Part shown: in pieces, positions 13,001-28,916 of the stretch | Numbering within the stretch: position 1 is the first letter of the stretch | Layout: every line of letters begins with the position of its first letter | NCBI RefSeq assembly: GCF_051401765.1 | Contig: NC_135069.1 | Location: 10,890,501-10,954,500, forward strand | Length of the DNA: 64,000 nt | Direction: 5' to 3' | Origin: Calliopsis andreniformis | Taxonomy: Eukaryota; Arthropoda; Insecta; Hymenoptera; Andrenidae | Notes under the pieces: model-generated | Told to the model about the DNA's origin: nothing | The model's input: only the letters and a program-made list of their open reading frames with translations | Database searches by the model: none | Made by a program: the position numbers and the translations under genes

Positions 13001-15296
13001 GACAAGCTTGCCACTTTCTTTTAAGTTTCCACCATTTAAACTTAATTCTCTTAGAATTCATATGGCATAAATACCTCAAAAAAGACTCACATGTTGAATC
13101 ATGAGTACTAAAAAGATTAAATTGAATTTGAATCAGAAGCACGAGTTGTTGAAGCATTAATTAATACCAAAAATGGAATATGTACATACGCAATAAACTT
13201 GTTCTGGACGACAATTCAGGAGACAATAACGAGGAAAGGCTTTATTTTTTATTTTACTATTCTTTTCTTTTACTCAAAATTTGCATATTTCAAAGTGAGA
13301 AATAGTATCAATCGTTTCTTTTAGAATTTTTTAAGTACGAACAAAATAAATATATAAAGGCAGAAACGAATCGCTTTCATTCGGTTTGCATTTACTGAAT
13401 ACTCAATAAAGAATATCTTATTTATTCAGTTGTAAATGGATTAGAAACAATTCTTTTCTACATCCTTGAATTATGCTTTTCTTTAAAACTACCAAACTAA
13501 TGGCTTTTTTCATTTTGTCAAACTATATTATTCGTATTTAAAACAACCATCTTAGAATAAAGTTTTCTTCTAAAAAAACAAGTATACAAATGTCATATTT
13601 GTGGTACATTTACCCTTAATAGTATATTTATCTTTTACTAATATATTTCATATTATTTATAGATTCAAAATTCACAAAATTCAATCTTGGTAAACTATTA
13701 TAATTGTTTGTATACACACTTAACGTCTCGAAATATTTAAATTAATTTTAGAAAGTTCAGAAATCAGAAATAAATTCGGAAGTACTACATATTATAATAA
13801 TACAAATAGTAATAATAATATAAATACTATATAATATAGTCGTCATTATAAACTGAAAATAAGTATTAGACAATATTCGTTTCAAAAAATGTAGATAATA
13901 TTCAAATTAAATTTATTTAGAAAAAGTGTACACTCGTAAATACTTATGTACAAAATCTAGCACCCAGGATTTATCAAATTACTTTATCGGGCATCACGAA
14001 AAGATCGCATAAAAGTCAAAGAAATCGAGCAAAAGTGCCTGCTTCAGAAATCAGTCTCTATTTCATTTTCTACAAAACCGTACACCATAACTTTAAACAG
14101 TATCTCTGCATCATATTACATAATATTAATATATACTCTAAATTTGAATAAAAATATAAAATACTGTTATATAAGTATATCAACCATTCACGCCAGATTT
14201 ATAAACGAAAAAAGGAAATTTTCTAATTGAGCTAAAGACAAGAACTACACAACAAAACGAGTTGCCAATCAAAAAGAACTGAGAAGGCGACGGAAATTCA
14301 GGGAGCTTATCGTCGCACGTTCTAGAAAAGAAACCCAGAATTTGGGCGCACTTGGACACCCAACGCGGAAGCGGATCGAGGTACAAGTGTGATCATTAAT
14401 CCTGCTACATTGTGATCAGCAAAGCCCACGTTTGGCAACGCGAGACTGTAGATTTATTAACGGGCGGAATATCTCGAATGGCTGTCCACTTTGACGCGAG
14501 TAGAAGGGGAGCGATTCGAAAATTTGTTTGAATAAACTTTTACCGGAAGGTCGTCTGTTTTTCGTTCGGTGATGTAACGACATGTTGCATCTATTTCTAT
14601 TGTGCCTAATGCAATGCACCGCAATAGAAATCTATTTCTGACGCTACGGAATAGTAAACAGAAACGGTGGGAAGTCGCAATTAAGGCATACATATTAGCT
14701 CTTTGAGTCTACACAGATCTCTGTGAGATGGATTCAATAGCTTTCCAATTTTTTAAATACTAAAAACAAGCGAAAAAGACATCTATTTATTAATACGAGA
14801 AATATTCTGAATATGGTTCTGATACGATATAAAAATACAGACCACCTTTTGAATGAATAACATTATTAAAGTTACTTACAATTTGAAAGCTAGTCTTGGC
14901 AGCACTGAGTACTAATTTGAGAATTAGTTATCAGAACATATTCTATGTACTATATAAATTTAAGAAGCAATTCTTAAAAGATCTAATCAAAATAAATTCC
15001 TAAAATGTCCAGAGGATACCTTCCACTTGAAGCTACTGCCTAAAATATTTAAATTTCGATTGGTTGAGTAAGTTAGTGTCTAGATAATGAAATTAATGTT
15101 CAGCAAAAATCGTTTTAAAATATTTGTACTTCAATTACACAGTTGCATCTTTCAGGTGACTTGATGGACGAAGAAAATGTACTAGACTTCTTAACGAGTT
15201 TAGAAGCAATGGACTTGCCTGATCGTATTGAAGAAGTAAACGCGAAGATTCTGGGAAAGATTGTTGAAGACACGGAATATGTGGCCGTCCTTTTCT
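10036..15296 (+). CDS. Thioredoxin module 1 (exons 10036-10218 and 15156-15296)
   Basis: The first exon (183 nt, phase 1-1) carries RSCTTC at the active-site position, the IDDDTDHFGVDFVKIND helix-strand and FPALTYFREREPIIYEG. The second (141 nt) begins GDLMDEENVLDFL and ends in VAVLF before a GTGAGT donor. The strand that should precede the CTTC (supplied by the previous module elsewhere in the gene) is not visible upstream, so this is probably not the true N-terminus. The 4.9-kb intron holds two MITE copies near 12.1-12.8 kb. Confidence 0.8.
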
Positions 15297-18200
15297 GTGA
15301 GTTCTCTTTCCTGTGGTATTTACGATTTTACACCACAATGTAAATTACTTTCATCAGGAAGAGTGTAAACAATATATGAAACTGATACTAATATTGGTTA
15401 TACAAATCGTTGTTGAATTTATGTGCACACTCTTCTTGACGAAAATAGTAGAATAAGTATGATATTAACACTATTAGTACCAATGATTAATGTATACCTA
15501 TATATCTATGTCTATTTTATAATTTATCAAGATATGCTAAAGTATAAAATATGTACAATTTTTTTAAACATGAACCATAAATAAGCTAGCAATATTCAGC
15601 ATAAATACATTACGTCAAAAGTTAGAAAAATTTCAGAAAATAAGATGTTAGAAAATTGAGTAATTTAAAACTGACAGACCAATCAATTGAATTGTTTTAG
15701 TGGTTCTAGTATTTATAAAAGGATGATGTTATAAACTACACGAGGAGTTATTTCAACTGTGTATAGTTATTTGATTCAGCGATATTGCGTCAGACGTTAC
15801 TAATTGACCAATTGTCTGTATACAATCTTGAAGTTGACAATGCAGAGAATGTAGTATGGCACAATACTTTGAACCACTGTGCATACATATACAGAGCGCT
15901 CGATGACAGGTATCAAAAATCTTAAGGAGTGATTCTACATGCTAAAATAAGACGAAAATGAGGACAGACGAAATTCCACTTGAAGCTTTGTTTTCGACTC
16001 ATTAATGTTAAGAAAACGCCTGAATATGTCTGACCCAGGACTTATTCTACTGAATTCGCTGTGGTAATGCACGCTGTCAGTAGAATAAGTCCCAAGTCAG
16101 ACACATATCTCGTTTATTTTTGGCGTTTTTTCTAACAATTAATAACTCTGAAACGAAGCGCCAAACTCAATTTGGTTATTTTTTATTTTCGTTCTATTTT
16201 AATATAATAAATCACACCTTAAAATTTCTGACACCTGTTGTTAACTACTCTGTATATAACGTGTATCATTCATTAAAGTCTAAAGAATATTCTTACTCGT
16301 TCAGTTCGTGTAAATAGTACAAATACGCATATTTTTATTATTATTTTGTCGTTTCACTAACGTCTCTGTGTAAAGCCGAGAGATATTTAACATTGTTGAT
16401 GTACATAAAATTAACAGGGCTTTACAAAATTTGCAACAAATTCAAGTATATTAACAGATTTGGTTTTAATAATTTGTTTTTATTTTTACTTATATTCGCT
16501 ACAGTGCGCATTAGCATTTTCAATGATAAAAGGAATTATTAATACGATACTATATTATACACGATGAACCACTTAATATTGTTACTTTAATTTACTTTTT
16601 TATGTTTCCTTACATCGTAAAATAGAACAAATCAATGAAATAAATATTGAAAGAAATTAATTCGTACATTGCGTCTATTACAATGCATTCAAACATCAAA
16701 CAGAATTGGCTGTTTTTTAAATATTACGATATTTCCTCTTAAATCATTGTTGGAATACATTATAGATAATTTTTAGACGTTTTTATAAAATACTATACTA
16801 CATTACCGAGTATAATATTTTGCATTCACTATAATTACTATAATCTCCGCTAACTTCAACTAAGTAAGAAAAATTGAAGGACGCAGTATTAAAATTACGA
16901 ATCTGTGCAGTAGAAATAAAATCAAGAAGCTAATTAGAAGATTTAAAACAAGTATGTAATTATAGACTAATTCGGTGTTACTTGTTTGACCTTTTCTTTT
17001 CTTATTTCTTAATCATCTAAATCATTCGTCTGTATTTACTCACGTCTTAAATGTGTATACTTGTGATCAACTTTAACATAAAAATTATTAATAAATTGCT
17101 AACAATGTTTTGATAAATACAAGTTTAAATACGATTTTATTTAGAATATCATTTTACAAGGTAACTATTGTGCTCAATTGTTGCTCTCGTAACTACAGAC
17201 TATACGAAATAAAAAATGTTTCCTGAATTATTTTCTGTTCTGTATCATCATCATATCTTGTTTACTAATCGTCTTGTTAGACAAGTAAAAATTTCAATGG
17301 ATCTACCTTCTTAGGACATAACTTCACGGATTTAATGAAGACAATTATATGTAAATGAGGAAAACGATACCAAGTTACAATGTTAAGTGGTTTCACCGTG
17401 TATTTATTAAAAAAGCTCTTTCATGGAAAAAATTCATTTCTTCGATTATTGTAAATATGTATTTTGATCTTTCTTCAATTCTACGTTCACAAACTGCATA
17501 TCCTTCGTGCATCCAGTCCATCCTTAGCACTCCACATTACTTTGAACACGAAGAAACATTTTCTTTTCTATAATAAAGCAAACGATAAATCCCTACACAA
17601 TACATAAAAATTCCAATTTACAATTTGAAAATTTTTCTTCGTCCATAATTCTTCCATCAATTCCTATCTATTGTCTTGTCAGTCTTCAGGTCTTTTTATT
17701 GTCTGTAAAAATTTGTCGTTGTCCGTTGTGGAAAATCAACCCATCGCAAAGTAGATAAAATTATCGAGAAATTGAAATTTTACTTTACAAATGTAAAATG
17801 CAACATGGGAAAATATTCGTAATTTTTTCACTGAAATAAGTAATTTTGAATTATCATCAATATACTTTCCTCACTTTGCGATTCGGTCACTTACAACATA
17901 CTTGTAAATAATACATATATGTGAAACGTTCTTGTGTGTGTTGGTATGGATAGGTCCGGATACGCAACGATGTGCTGGCACTGGCTCTAGTAAGTACACT
18001 TTTAAGAAACATCAATGTTATAAATGTCACACAGCTTTTATTTCCAATGCTTGTACACGTACCATTACGCACGGGCCAGGATATTTAAAAAGAGCAAGAA
18101 AATAAAAGCAAGTACATCATTTTAATTGTCATTTCTAAGATGTAACTAGATTTAGATATCTACAAAAATAAAGAAAATAACGAGAGTCAATATTTGACTG

Positions 18201-21200
18201 TGTGGTAATTAGAAAAACGTTCAATATTTTCATTATTTACTTGTAGCACATGTATTTCGAAAATAACATAAATAAAAAAATGTGTTTCCCAGGAAAAGCA
18301 AAAACTATTTGTAAACTTGGATAAGAATTATAGATTGTGTAAATAAAATTTAAAAAAAATAGAATTGTTTAGCTAAACTGATCTTATTTATGTACCTTGT
18401 TTGAAGAAGGTACTTCTTGCAATTAGCGATTTTGTTCACATTATTTGAATTAATTTGAATTACTTATTTGCAGAGTATTTTTTAACAGACTCTGATTTTC
18501 AGAAGAACTTTGATTTTGAACAGAACTCTTTGGAATTTAATTTATAAAATTTTTCTAATAAATCGAGCTTAGAGATATGTATTTACTATACTGTTTCACG
18601 ATCGTAATAAAAAAATCACGATTGTTTATTTATATCAGTTTTGAAATACACGTACGAAATACGATACACAAATTCTTCTTTTAATTTTCTTGAACATGCA
18701 ATCTGGTTCGTGCGTGAATACACAGCTGTATGTTCCCTTATACATATGTACCTTCCCAGTACACATTCTTAACAATCGACCAGTACCTGTTTTATTGACA
18801 CCTGAGCACATTGCGTCGCTTGCAGCAGTTGTCTCTGTTTCTGTCTGCCATAATAGAGGGAATCAGAATCCAGGGGGAAAAAGGTGACAAGGAAGCAAGA
18901 ATTTCGCGTATTTATATTCATCGATTTTATATTTATGATGGATTCCCATGGAATTTGTATGGAACGTGTTAGCTAGCATTTTCAATTGAGTTAGTAATTA
19001 AAATAATTTTGAATGCCTGTTAATGAGCTCTAACGCGGTAACGTAGAGCAACCAAGCAAGAAAATGAATAAAATGTATTAATAAGAAATTATTGAGCTCG
19101 AGGAAAAGTCTACGTTATCTAATTAGAAATATTGAACAGAAAGGCAAAATATTTAATTACTAATTCAGTATCGTGTGTGCAGTGGAATATATCATGACGT
19201 AGTTAGTAGAACATGCATTATTGTGCATCTTGCCTAGAATAGAATGACTGTGCACTAAAACTGATAGAAATTTTGCATACTAATCTGAACCGTTTTCTTG
19301 TGTAGGCTTCAAAATCTTTGTTATAGATCGAAAACACGTAGAAGTATCAAATAGTAGTATTTCATTTATGGGTAACTAAATTGTTATACCAATCTGTTTA
19401 ATCGTGCATAAAATATTTAACAAGGAAATTTCAAAGCGCTTCTATGATTTGAATTTTTGATTTACCTATCTGCAATTTTGCTACACATTCGTATGAAGTT
19501 TTATGGAAAAAATATAATATTTTCGAGGAGATATAAAAGAGGAAGTAAATCGTTCTGGAAAGTTAACCCAATTTGGCTCGAAATTACCCAAGTCAATCTT
19601 TTAGAGCCATCTTCAAGAAAGATATCTTAGTAATATTACTTTTTATTTTAAATGGGACAGACAAACCAGACTGCAAAAAGTGTCTTAAGGCTCTTCAAGA
19701 ACTGGAGAACATCGATGACGAAGCAGACCAATTGGGTATCGGTTTTGTAAAAATCGCAGATGAAGAGCTAGCGGATGAATACAATCTAGGCCCTCTTCCA
19801 GTACTGGTCTACTACAGACACCAAATTCCTATCATTTATGAGCGTAAGCATTAGCAGAAGTAAGATAAGTCTGTACAGTGTGAAATGTGTGAAGAGATCA
19901 ATTTAATTAATTGAGAAAACCTAAAAGCTAACATTACGCTTAATCCATTCATTAAGTACTCATTAAAGTACTTAAAGGAGTACGTAATTTTTAGAGCTAA
20001 GTTACTAACACTGTTTCAATCTATAAAGTATAACTCGAGTAGAACATATAATAGTGCAAGTTAACGCAGCTGTCTTCTACAGAAACGTGAAAGTACAGTA
20101 AAACATATTTGTCATAAGACAAACATTATCTCAAAGTGAAAATCACAGTTCTCGATTTAAAATCTTGAGATGATACCTTGTTATTTTTTTTTTTTTTCTT
20201 TTTAATATCTCACATTTTCGGGAAACCATGTAACATTAAAATCAAAAACTAAAAAATCAATTGAAATCACATCTATTATTAAATAAAACTTCACGTAGAC
20301 GAGCTTAGCAGAGAAGAAGATGTCCTGGAATGGCTAATAGCGAACAAGAGTACAGGAGACGAAGACGACGTAATCGAGGATGTCACTTCGAAGACTCTCC
20401 AAACTTTAATCGGAAATGTTGACAATTTGGTCGTCCTCTTTTGTACGTAGCTTTTACTCAAATGGTTCCTTATTTTCCTGATTTTATAAACAATTGTGAA
20501 TGATTGTTTTAGACGACCATGGGGACGAGGACTCGATGCAAGTACTGAACGAGCTAGAGAAGATCGACGACGACTGTGATAAACATGGAATCCAGTTTGT
20601 AAAGATTGATGATGAAAAAAGCGCGAAAGAGTTTGGAATCGATTCGGTCCCTACAATCGTCTACTTTGAGAAGCAAATCCCAAATGTTTATGATGGTGGG
20701 TAGGTGGGTCAAGCATTTTGGGGGAAAATGCAAAAGAAGGTTTAAGTTGAGGTTTCTGGATGTCAACTGTATGCTTCTGAATTTTCATGGTATCAGTACA
20801 TCCCAGGACCACTGATAATTAAACTATGTTTACATTAGGCAACTTTTTGTTGAGTAACTGAAGTGATCACAATGAAGCTAACCAAAGCTGTCTGTGTAAA
20901 CTCAATTTCAGCCAAGTTGAAACGACAATTTTAATTTATCATAGAGTTTGAGTCGTTCCATATACTGTTAAAAATAAAATAAAATAAAATAAAATAAAAT
21001 CTTATCATTGCAGGAGACGTCGAGAACGAGGATGAAATCCTAGAATGGTTACTGTCACAATTAGAGAAGGATGAGATCGAGGATGTCACTGATGAAATGT
21101 TGGATCGCCTGATCAAGGATGGAAAAACCCTTGCCGTACTGTTTTGTAAGTCCCTCTACTTTCACAGATTATAGTTAAATAAAGATATTACAGAAAATTA

Positions 21201-24200
21201 CAAGTAAAATCTTTACCACAAATTCCTTAGACGATAATAACGATCGGAAGTCTCAGAAGGTTCTAAATGAATTGGAAAACATTGATGACGAATGCGATCA
21301 GCTTGGAGTGATTTTCGTGAAGATCGACAATGCGGAAGAAGCCAAGGAATATGGTATCGAGAAGATGCCCGGCATGCTGTACTTCGAAAAAGGAATTCCG
21401 ACTTTATACGAGGGAAATCTGGAAGATGAAGAGAAAGTCCTGAAGTGGTTGGAACAGCAACAGAAAAGTGACCACATCGAAGATATCACGGACGAGATGC
21501 TTGATATGGTCATCGAAAAAATGCCGCACGTCGCTGTTCTCTTTTGTCAGTGATTGACTTACTCTTCATTTATGAAAATTGTATCACATAGAGGCTTGAA
21601 TTTTCGTTGCGTTAGATTAACTGTGTTATTTTCTCTTCGGTAGACGATAAGGATCAGAAAAAGAGTCAGAAGGTTTTATCCGAGCTAGAGAACATTGACG
21701 ATGATTGCGACCAGCACAACATAGCATTTGTGAAAATCCACGACCCGGAGGAAGCCAAGGAATACGGCATCGATAGCTTCCCGACACTGGTACTCTTCGA
21801 AAGAAGAATACCGCACGTGTACGAAGGTATTTATTATTTAAACGCTTCATTTACACACGAAGAATAAAGGCGAATACGAAGAATACTATAGACCACCACT
21901 GTTGAGAAAACTATGTTTTGATATTTTGGTTCACTACGTATAAAAGAAACTAGATTCAATGAATTTAACTATATTGTTTGCTTATATTATTATACATTAA
22001 CCGTTTGAGTGCCACTAGTCATTATTATTTCCCAATCGATAATTGCCACGCGACGCGATAGCGCGTGTCATATTCTGTTATACTCTATTTTACATTATTA
22101 AATTTATTATATTATTATAGTCATGATTGTTTATAAGAAAAAAACAAGTACGTCTACAAACTGTAATATTACTCCAATTTTGTTTTAAATTATCTAAAAC
22201 TGAATGGTAACAGTAAGACACGTATCGACAAAAATCGGGCGTGTTGTGATCGTCGAATTCGCAGCCCAGATAGCTGGCACTGTTCGAGCGACAGAGAAGA
22301 AGCGCAAAATCGCTCCTTGGCACTCAAACGGTTAATATTAATCAAATATTTTTAAAATTTGAATACTATATTATACTGATACAAAGTAACAAATTTCTAT
22401 TTTTATTATTATTAAAGAAGCAGGCACATATTTTACTAATGGTTAAATATATACTTTTTTTCATTCAACTGTTATGCATGACGTAACACCTTATAAAATA
22501 GCTGAGTCGTGAAATTTTGTTAGGATCATGAAATCCTCCTTTTAAATTAATTAGCAATTCTTATTTATGTATGCTTCTTCCGAAAATTCGAACATCTTTC
22601 TTTCCTCCCCTTTTCTGCTTTTTTTTAACGGTAAAAGATTGCTCAACCAACAATTATTATAGATAGTTCCATAAAAAATATAAGCTTGTCACTTAATATT
22701 TACGATTCTTTCTCTTACTCATGAAACAATACGTGTTAAATATTTTCGGCTACTCTACCTCAGCTTCAAATTCGAGAGTGAAAATTAAATCGTAAAAGGG
22801 GAAAATCGGAGTTAACGAGTGAGAACACGACAGTAAAAGAAACGACTTTCGACATTAAAAAATGATCTTTGTACTAACACCTAGTTGACCACCTATTTAG
22901 AATAAAGTTATTTTATGCAAAGCAATTTTTCCAGACTATTCCAACTCTATTGAGCTTAACAGTTAAACGAAATTTGACTAGAAAATTGTTTAAATAAGTT
23001 GAACTGACAAGAGTTGCTTCCACAGGAGACCTGATGAACGAGGATCAGCTGCTAGGTTGGCTACTGCATCAGAAGAAGCACACCGAAATACCGGAAGTGA
23101 CGGACGAGATGATGGAGAAGCTGATTGAGACCTCACCGTACTTGGCAGTCCTGTTTTGTAAGCGATCGATTCGTCTTTCTACCTCCTTTTAACATTCTTC
23201 CACTGTTACTGGTTAGGTAGGTGCTGTTGACCGATCGCGAGCGAAAACGAGACACGAATTGATTTCTTCCCGTAGACGACAAGGATGACAAGCAGGACAT
23301 GCGTATCCTGAACGAACTGGAAAACATTGATGACGAATTGGAGAAGGAGGGCATTGTCATCATTCGAATGGACAACGATGCCGAGGCGAAGGAGTACGGC
23401 ATTGATCACCTTCCAACCTTGGTGTACTTTGAGAACAAGATTCCAGCCATTTACGAAGGGGACCTTCTAAACGAAGACGAAGTTCTCGAATGGCTCATTG
23501 AACAAAAGAACACCGCCACCATCGAGGAAGTTACTGATGAGATTTTGAGCGACCTAATAGAGGAACACGAATATGTTGTCGCCTTCTTTAGTAAGTATTC
23601 TTTTAAATTTAAAATAGGTGACCCCAATTTCGCCTACTAAGGTGTCTTATCTGACATTTACAATAAATTATCATCCATGAAAGGAATTTTTAATCATGGT
23701 TTAGAATAAAATAGTAAAAGCCTGCAACTGGCGAAATTGCCATACTCAGGGTATTCACTTTTGTCATATTGTAAAGGAAAGGTTTTCTAACTTGATCTAA
23801 GAGAATTCTTTTTCAGAGTTTACTAGACAAACTAAAAAGATTGTCTGCTCTAGTACCAAATTTAGAAACAAAACTTTGCTTGTAGAGGATATCTTAAAAT
23901 GGGTTGGTGGTATAAACGAAAATGTGGTGATTTTATGTGAAAAATAAGTCGGGAATACAGAATGAAATTTCTTGAAATTATTTTGACGCTCCATTTTCGA
24001 GAAGATTGGATTTGAATTTTAATTAAGTACACATTCATTGAAGTACGGTAGGACCTCGATTAATCAACTTTATCCATTCTTTCCTAAATTATTTAACTAA
24101 TAAAAAATTAACTAATAAAATAATTAGAAAGAAATATTTATATTTGGAGCACTTTGTATATCAAATATGTGCTTCATGAAATTATTCTAATATTTTCAAA

Positions 24201-27200
24201 ACATTCAAGGCTTCGTTGGATTCATTGCAATTTCTTACAATTACCATTGGCAAATAAAGAAGTTAAATAAAATTTTTATTTCGATTAATACGTATGCAAA
24301 TGGCTATGTGAGGAAAAAAGAATTGAATGGCTAATTTTATTTTTTTGTAGTTTATTGTTATTTTGAATCATAGACCACATCTCACTCGAGGTTTCACTGT
24401 ACCCTTGTTAGCATACCACCAAATAACCCAAAATAAAAGAGACTATGAATAATTAAGATCTAGTTAGTCGAAGTTCTACTGACTGTTATGCTGTTCTTGT
24501 AGTTCACAGTAGATAAAGTCAATGGTCAGACTAACAATGAGTGTTCCTCTTACTCTTACTCAATATACCCTTCAGTATCTCAAACTATACTTTCGTATAT
24601 TCATACTTTGCTACCATACAAACTTAATATTTCTGAAAACAGAACAAGATATTTACAAATCATATTATACATACACTACCAATTTATTTTATCATGTAGG
24701 ATTACTACATTTTTGCTATTAACACCGAGCCTGGAGGACTCTATATGTTCCAACTGTTCAGCAACAAGTGTCAAAAATTTTCCAGAGTTATCCTACATAC
24801 CAAACTAAAATTGTATTTGAAGCTTTGCTTCCGAGTTATTCATTGTTAAAAATATACCTAAGATGCGTCTGATGCGAAAACCTATTCTATTGCCGTCAAC
24901 TAGATCACACAAGACAGCAGCAGTAGAATAAGCCCCCAAATTGGACAGATTTTGCCCAACCTAGAAAAAGGCAGTAACTACAGAAAAATGTGAAATTGAG
25001 CTTCCTGCATCTCTAGATAATTTTGAACATTTTTCATCTTGTTTTAGTGCAAAACAGCGGCAAATATTTTTAATAGATACTGCGTTCCTTCATAGTTAGG
25101 CAGTATTTAAACTTACTAAATCCTGTTCAAAACGAAGCTTCAAATACAATTTGAAGATTCTTAATTCTTGCCCTATTTTGACATGTAGACTCACTAATTA
25201 AAATTCAACACCTGTTAAATATATATTTTTATGTTGTATTGATTGCTTATAATTTTATCTACCAGGCGGAGACTGCGATGATGGAGATGAATGCGAGAAA
25301 GTTCTACGCGAGCTTGAGAATATTGACGACGAGCTGGATGAAACAGGGATCATTTTCGTTACGACAGAAGATACTGGATTTGCAAAGAAACACGGAATTA
25401 AAAGCTTCCCTACCTTGGCTTTCTTTAGGAACAAGGAACCTTTGATTTTCAAAGGCGATCTTGAAGACGAAGATGAAGTACTTTCGTGGATCACGGATGA
25501 AAATACTCTCGAAATTCCTGGAAAAATTGAGGAAGTCAATGGCAAAATGTTGGAAAACATACTTGAAGAGAACGATTACATCGTTGTCTTCTTCTGTGAG
25601 TATTTGTTGCATAATTAATCGTTAGGTGCAAGAAAGTTTTTAGATAATTGATATTTATTGTCGACTGAAATGCTAAAGGTGAGATAAAAAATCATTTTTA
25701 AAGAGATGATTATCGTATAGATAGCTGAAAAATGAATTTTTACTCTTCACAATGTCTAAAATTATTTTCGTCTTCATTCTTGTACATCTTCAAAAATTAG
25801 TTTTCACATGACAATGACAATATTTATTGTAACAACGTAGAATCAAGTTTTAAAATACAGATGAAACAGTTTGATGAAGTCAAAAATATATTTTATATTA
25901 GCAATAAATAACTCACATCCTATTTTATTTTATTTACTTTTTTGTGAACAAAGTTAATATAATGACTGCATAAACCTGCAGTTGATATGATATTATTAAA
26001 TAAAGAACAGAGACTAAATAGATTACCTATAGATATCAAGTATCAAATTGTCAATCTAGTCGCTGCTATATTCTCCACTTTGCAACATTACTTTCTCATT
26101 TTCTTAATTTCTCAATATATAAATTATCCTCAAACAAAGATAGTCTTCCTTATGAGCTCATTTTTTGCTGCATATTTTTAACTTATAATGGGTAAATATT
26201 GCACCAAGAATAAACATCAGTCGTTTCTCTAGAGATTACTATTCTTACCATTAGTTTACTCCAATGTTTTTGGTTACAGATAAAGAAGGTGACAAGAAGA
26301 GTCACAAGATTCTGCAAGAGCTCGAAAACATTGACGACGAATGCGAAGAAAAGGACATCGATTTCGTGAAGATTTCAGACGAAGGAATTGAGAAAGAATA
26401 CGACCTTCCTGATCTGCCAGCTTTAGCGTTCTATAGACACAAATTCCGCCAGGTGTACAAAGGTGATATGATGCACGAAGAAGCCATTTTGGAATGGATT
26501 CTAGAGCTTCGCACCCAAACTCCAGACGTGATCGAAAGCGTGGACAGGAAGACGCTACAGGTGCTTATCAACGACGTCGAACACCTTGCTGTATTCTTTT
26601 GTAAGTTCACCTCCATGAGTCTAACGTCAAACGAAATCGAATATGTCATATTTTAATATATTTCCATCTTTAGCGTGCTAACAAAAAACGATTAAAAGAA
26701 ACTCATGATCATATTCCTTAACAGACGATGATAAATGCGAAGTTTGTCCAGAAATTCTTGAAGAACTAGAAACTATTGATGACGACACTGACAAACACGG
26801 TATTCAATTTGTTAAATCAAACGATGCAAAATTAGCTGCCGAAATCGGTGTGTTCTCATTTCCGGCTCTCGTTTATTACGAGACTGGCGTCCCCATCATG
26901 TACGACGGTAAGTCTCAAATGCTTCATTCTTGGTTTGTTCTATCGCGATCAAGACCTGCGTTCCCTTGGATAAAGCGTCTTTGTTTCCTCCCACCAGAAC
27001 TTGTTCACATATTTCTTAACTTCACACTATTCATCGGAAGAAACAAAGACTGTACGGATATCTATTTTACATTCCTTTCAGTAATGTTCCTTTCTACATT
27101 GTTCTTCTTTAGTCAAAAATTCGACCATGCTAAATTAACTTCAGAATTTATTGTGCAAACGGTTGACAAACCAGAACGAAACTCAGTGAATTAGTAAACT

Positions 27201-28794
27201 AACAAAGACTAGTTCCAAAGAAACACTTTCATTGCACCCAGAACATTATGCTATTTTCATTCGAAATTCATGTCACATACTTCAGACGTTTATATCATAC
27301 ATGCAAGTTTCATGTGTACAAACGTCTTCAAGAATATGTAAAATAGTAAGTTAAAAGGAAGAACAAGTGGCCACCTTTCCCAGAGGAACCTTGCCACCAA
27401 AAACCTGGCGCACCCCAAAAATCTAACACCCGAACTTCTTGGTACACCGAACAATTGAGCTGATCCTGATATGCGTGTGTGCCTTTTGTAGGTAATCTTA
27501 AGAACGAGGAGAGAGTTCTGGAATGGCTAATCGAACAGAAAAGTAAGGAGATTTCTAGGATGATGATTATTATTACTGGTGTACTGTTCTTTGTGACGTT
27601 AATCTCGGTCGTGACAATACCACCGGGCTACGAGTACACTACTCGCGCCGTGGTGATCACCCCGATCACTCTGCCACAATCGCGATCCCCGTGATCGTGT
27701 CTGAAACGAAAGAAAATCGAATCTCCCTTCTGGCTGAAATTTCTTTTCTTCGTAGTATTGCGTTAGAGTAGTAGTCGTTAAATTGCAATAGATTAAAAGA
27801 GGATCGGAGGTGAATGAAAAATCAAACGAAAGGTTGCTCGATTTCAAACACATGACAGAAAACTAGAAAAAGAAAGATCTCACAAAGCTCGGTGAAAAAC
27901 GTTCATGATTTAGCTTCTAATATGCGCGCGCAATATAGCTCTGGCTACTGACCCGTTCACATTGCATTTAAAACACACTATGCGAGCTTCCATTTTCTTT
28001 GGCTCTCTTTCTCTTTTTACGTCTTTATTTTTTATTTCTCTTTTTTCTTACTTTTTTACTATCACTACTCGCTATCATACAGCTACCTCAGTGCAATAAT
28101 AATACAATGCTCTATTGACAGTTCAAAGTATTTTTTCCGTCGGAATAGATACGGTGTTTCGATTTTAAATGATAATTCGGTGAGACGCGGAGACAGAATT
28201 CGGATCGCAGAGCGTATAGCTACTACAATTTTAACGAACTGGTGATTGATAAAGCTTCTTTTATTTGCGGCCGTCTTTTCAACTATTTTTGTGCTGCAAG
28301 ATCTTTCTTTGATCACGTTTCATGTTTAAGTAATGTCGCAAGCCTATTATTGAACACGAGCAAGATACAAAATGAGCATAGAAAACTGTTCCTTTAATTA
28401 TTTTCAAATCTCAAACTATTACTACTATCATTACTTATTATCGTTCTCACTTTCACTTTTCATTTTTCTGAACTTACGGTGGCTCGCGACAAAACGGTCC
28501 AAAATCTAACACAGATTTGGTAAATGTACAACTTGAAAAAAATATGCTAATATATTTTTTTCAACCGTACACAACGTACTACGAATATATACACATATCG
28601 AGGTTATCCATTTGAAAACGATATCGATAATAATTCGTTACTTGTTCATTGTGTCGTCAATAATACGTCCATTCGATAAAGTAAACGCATGCCACCCTTT
28701 CGACCGAGGCCGTATCGATCACAAAAAACGTAGGTACACGCTCTCTTTTCCGGTCGCGTTGAATGTTACCGATGACCCTGTTAATACGCAGGTA

Positions 28795-28844
<50 letters not shown>

Positions 28845-28868
28845 AATGATGATGAAGATGATGATGAC

Positions 28869-28916
<48 letters not shown>

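Larger units (their letters stand above)
23591..25265 (+). other. Intron between modules 6 and 7, with two decayed MITEs
   Basis: About 24043-24402 begins TACGGTAGGACCTCGATTAA and ends CTCGAGGTTTCACTGTA inverted, a pogo/Tigger-like end pattern. About 24745-25222 is a decayed copy of foldback family A (GTGTCAAAAATTTT left, AATTCAACACCTGTT right). No coding exon seen. Confidence 0.5.
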
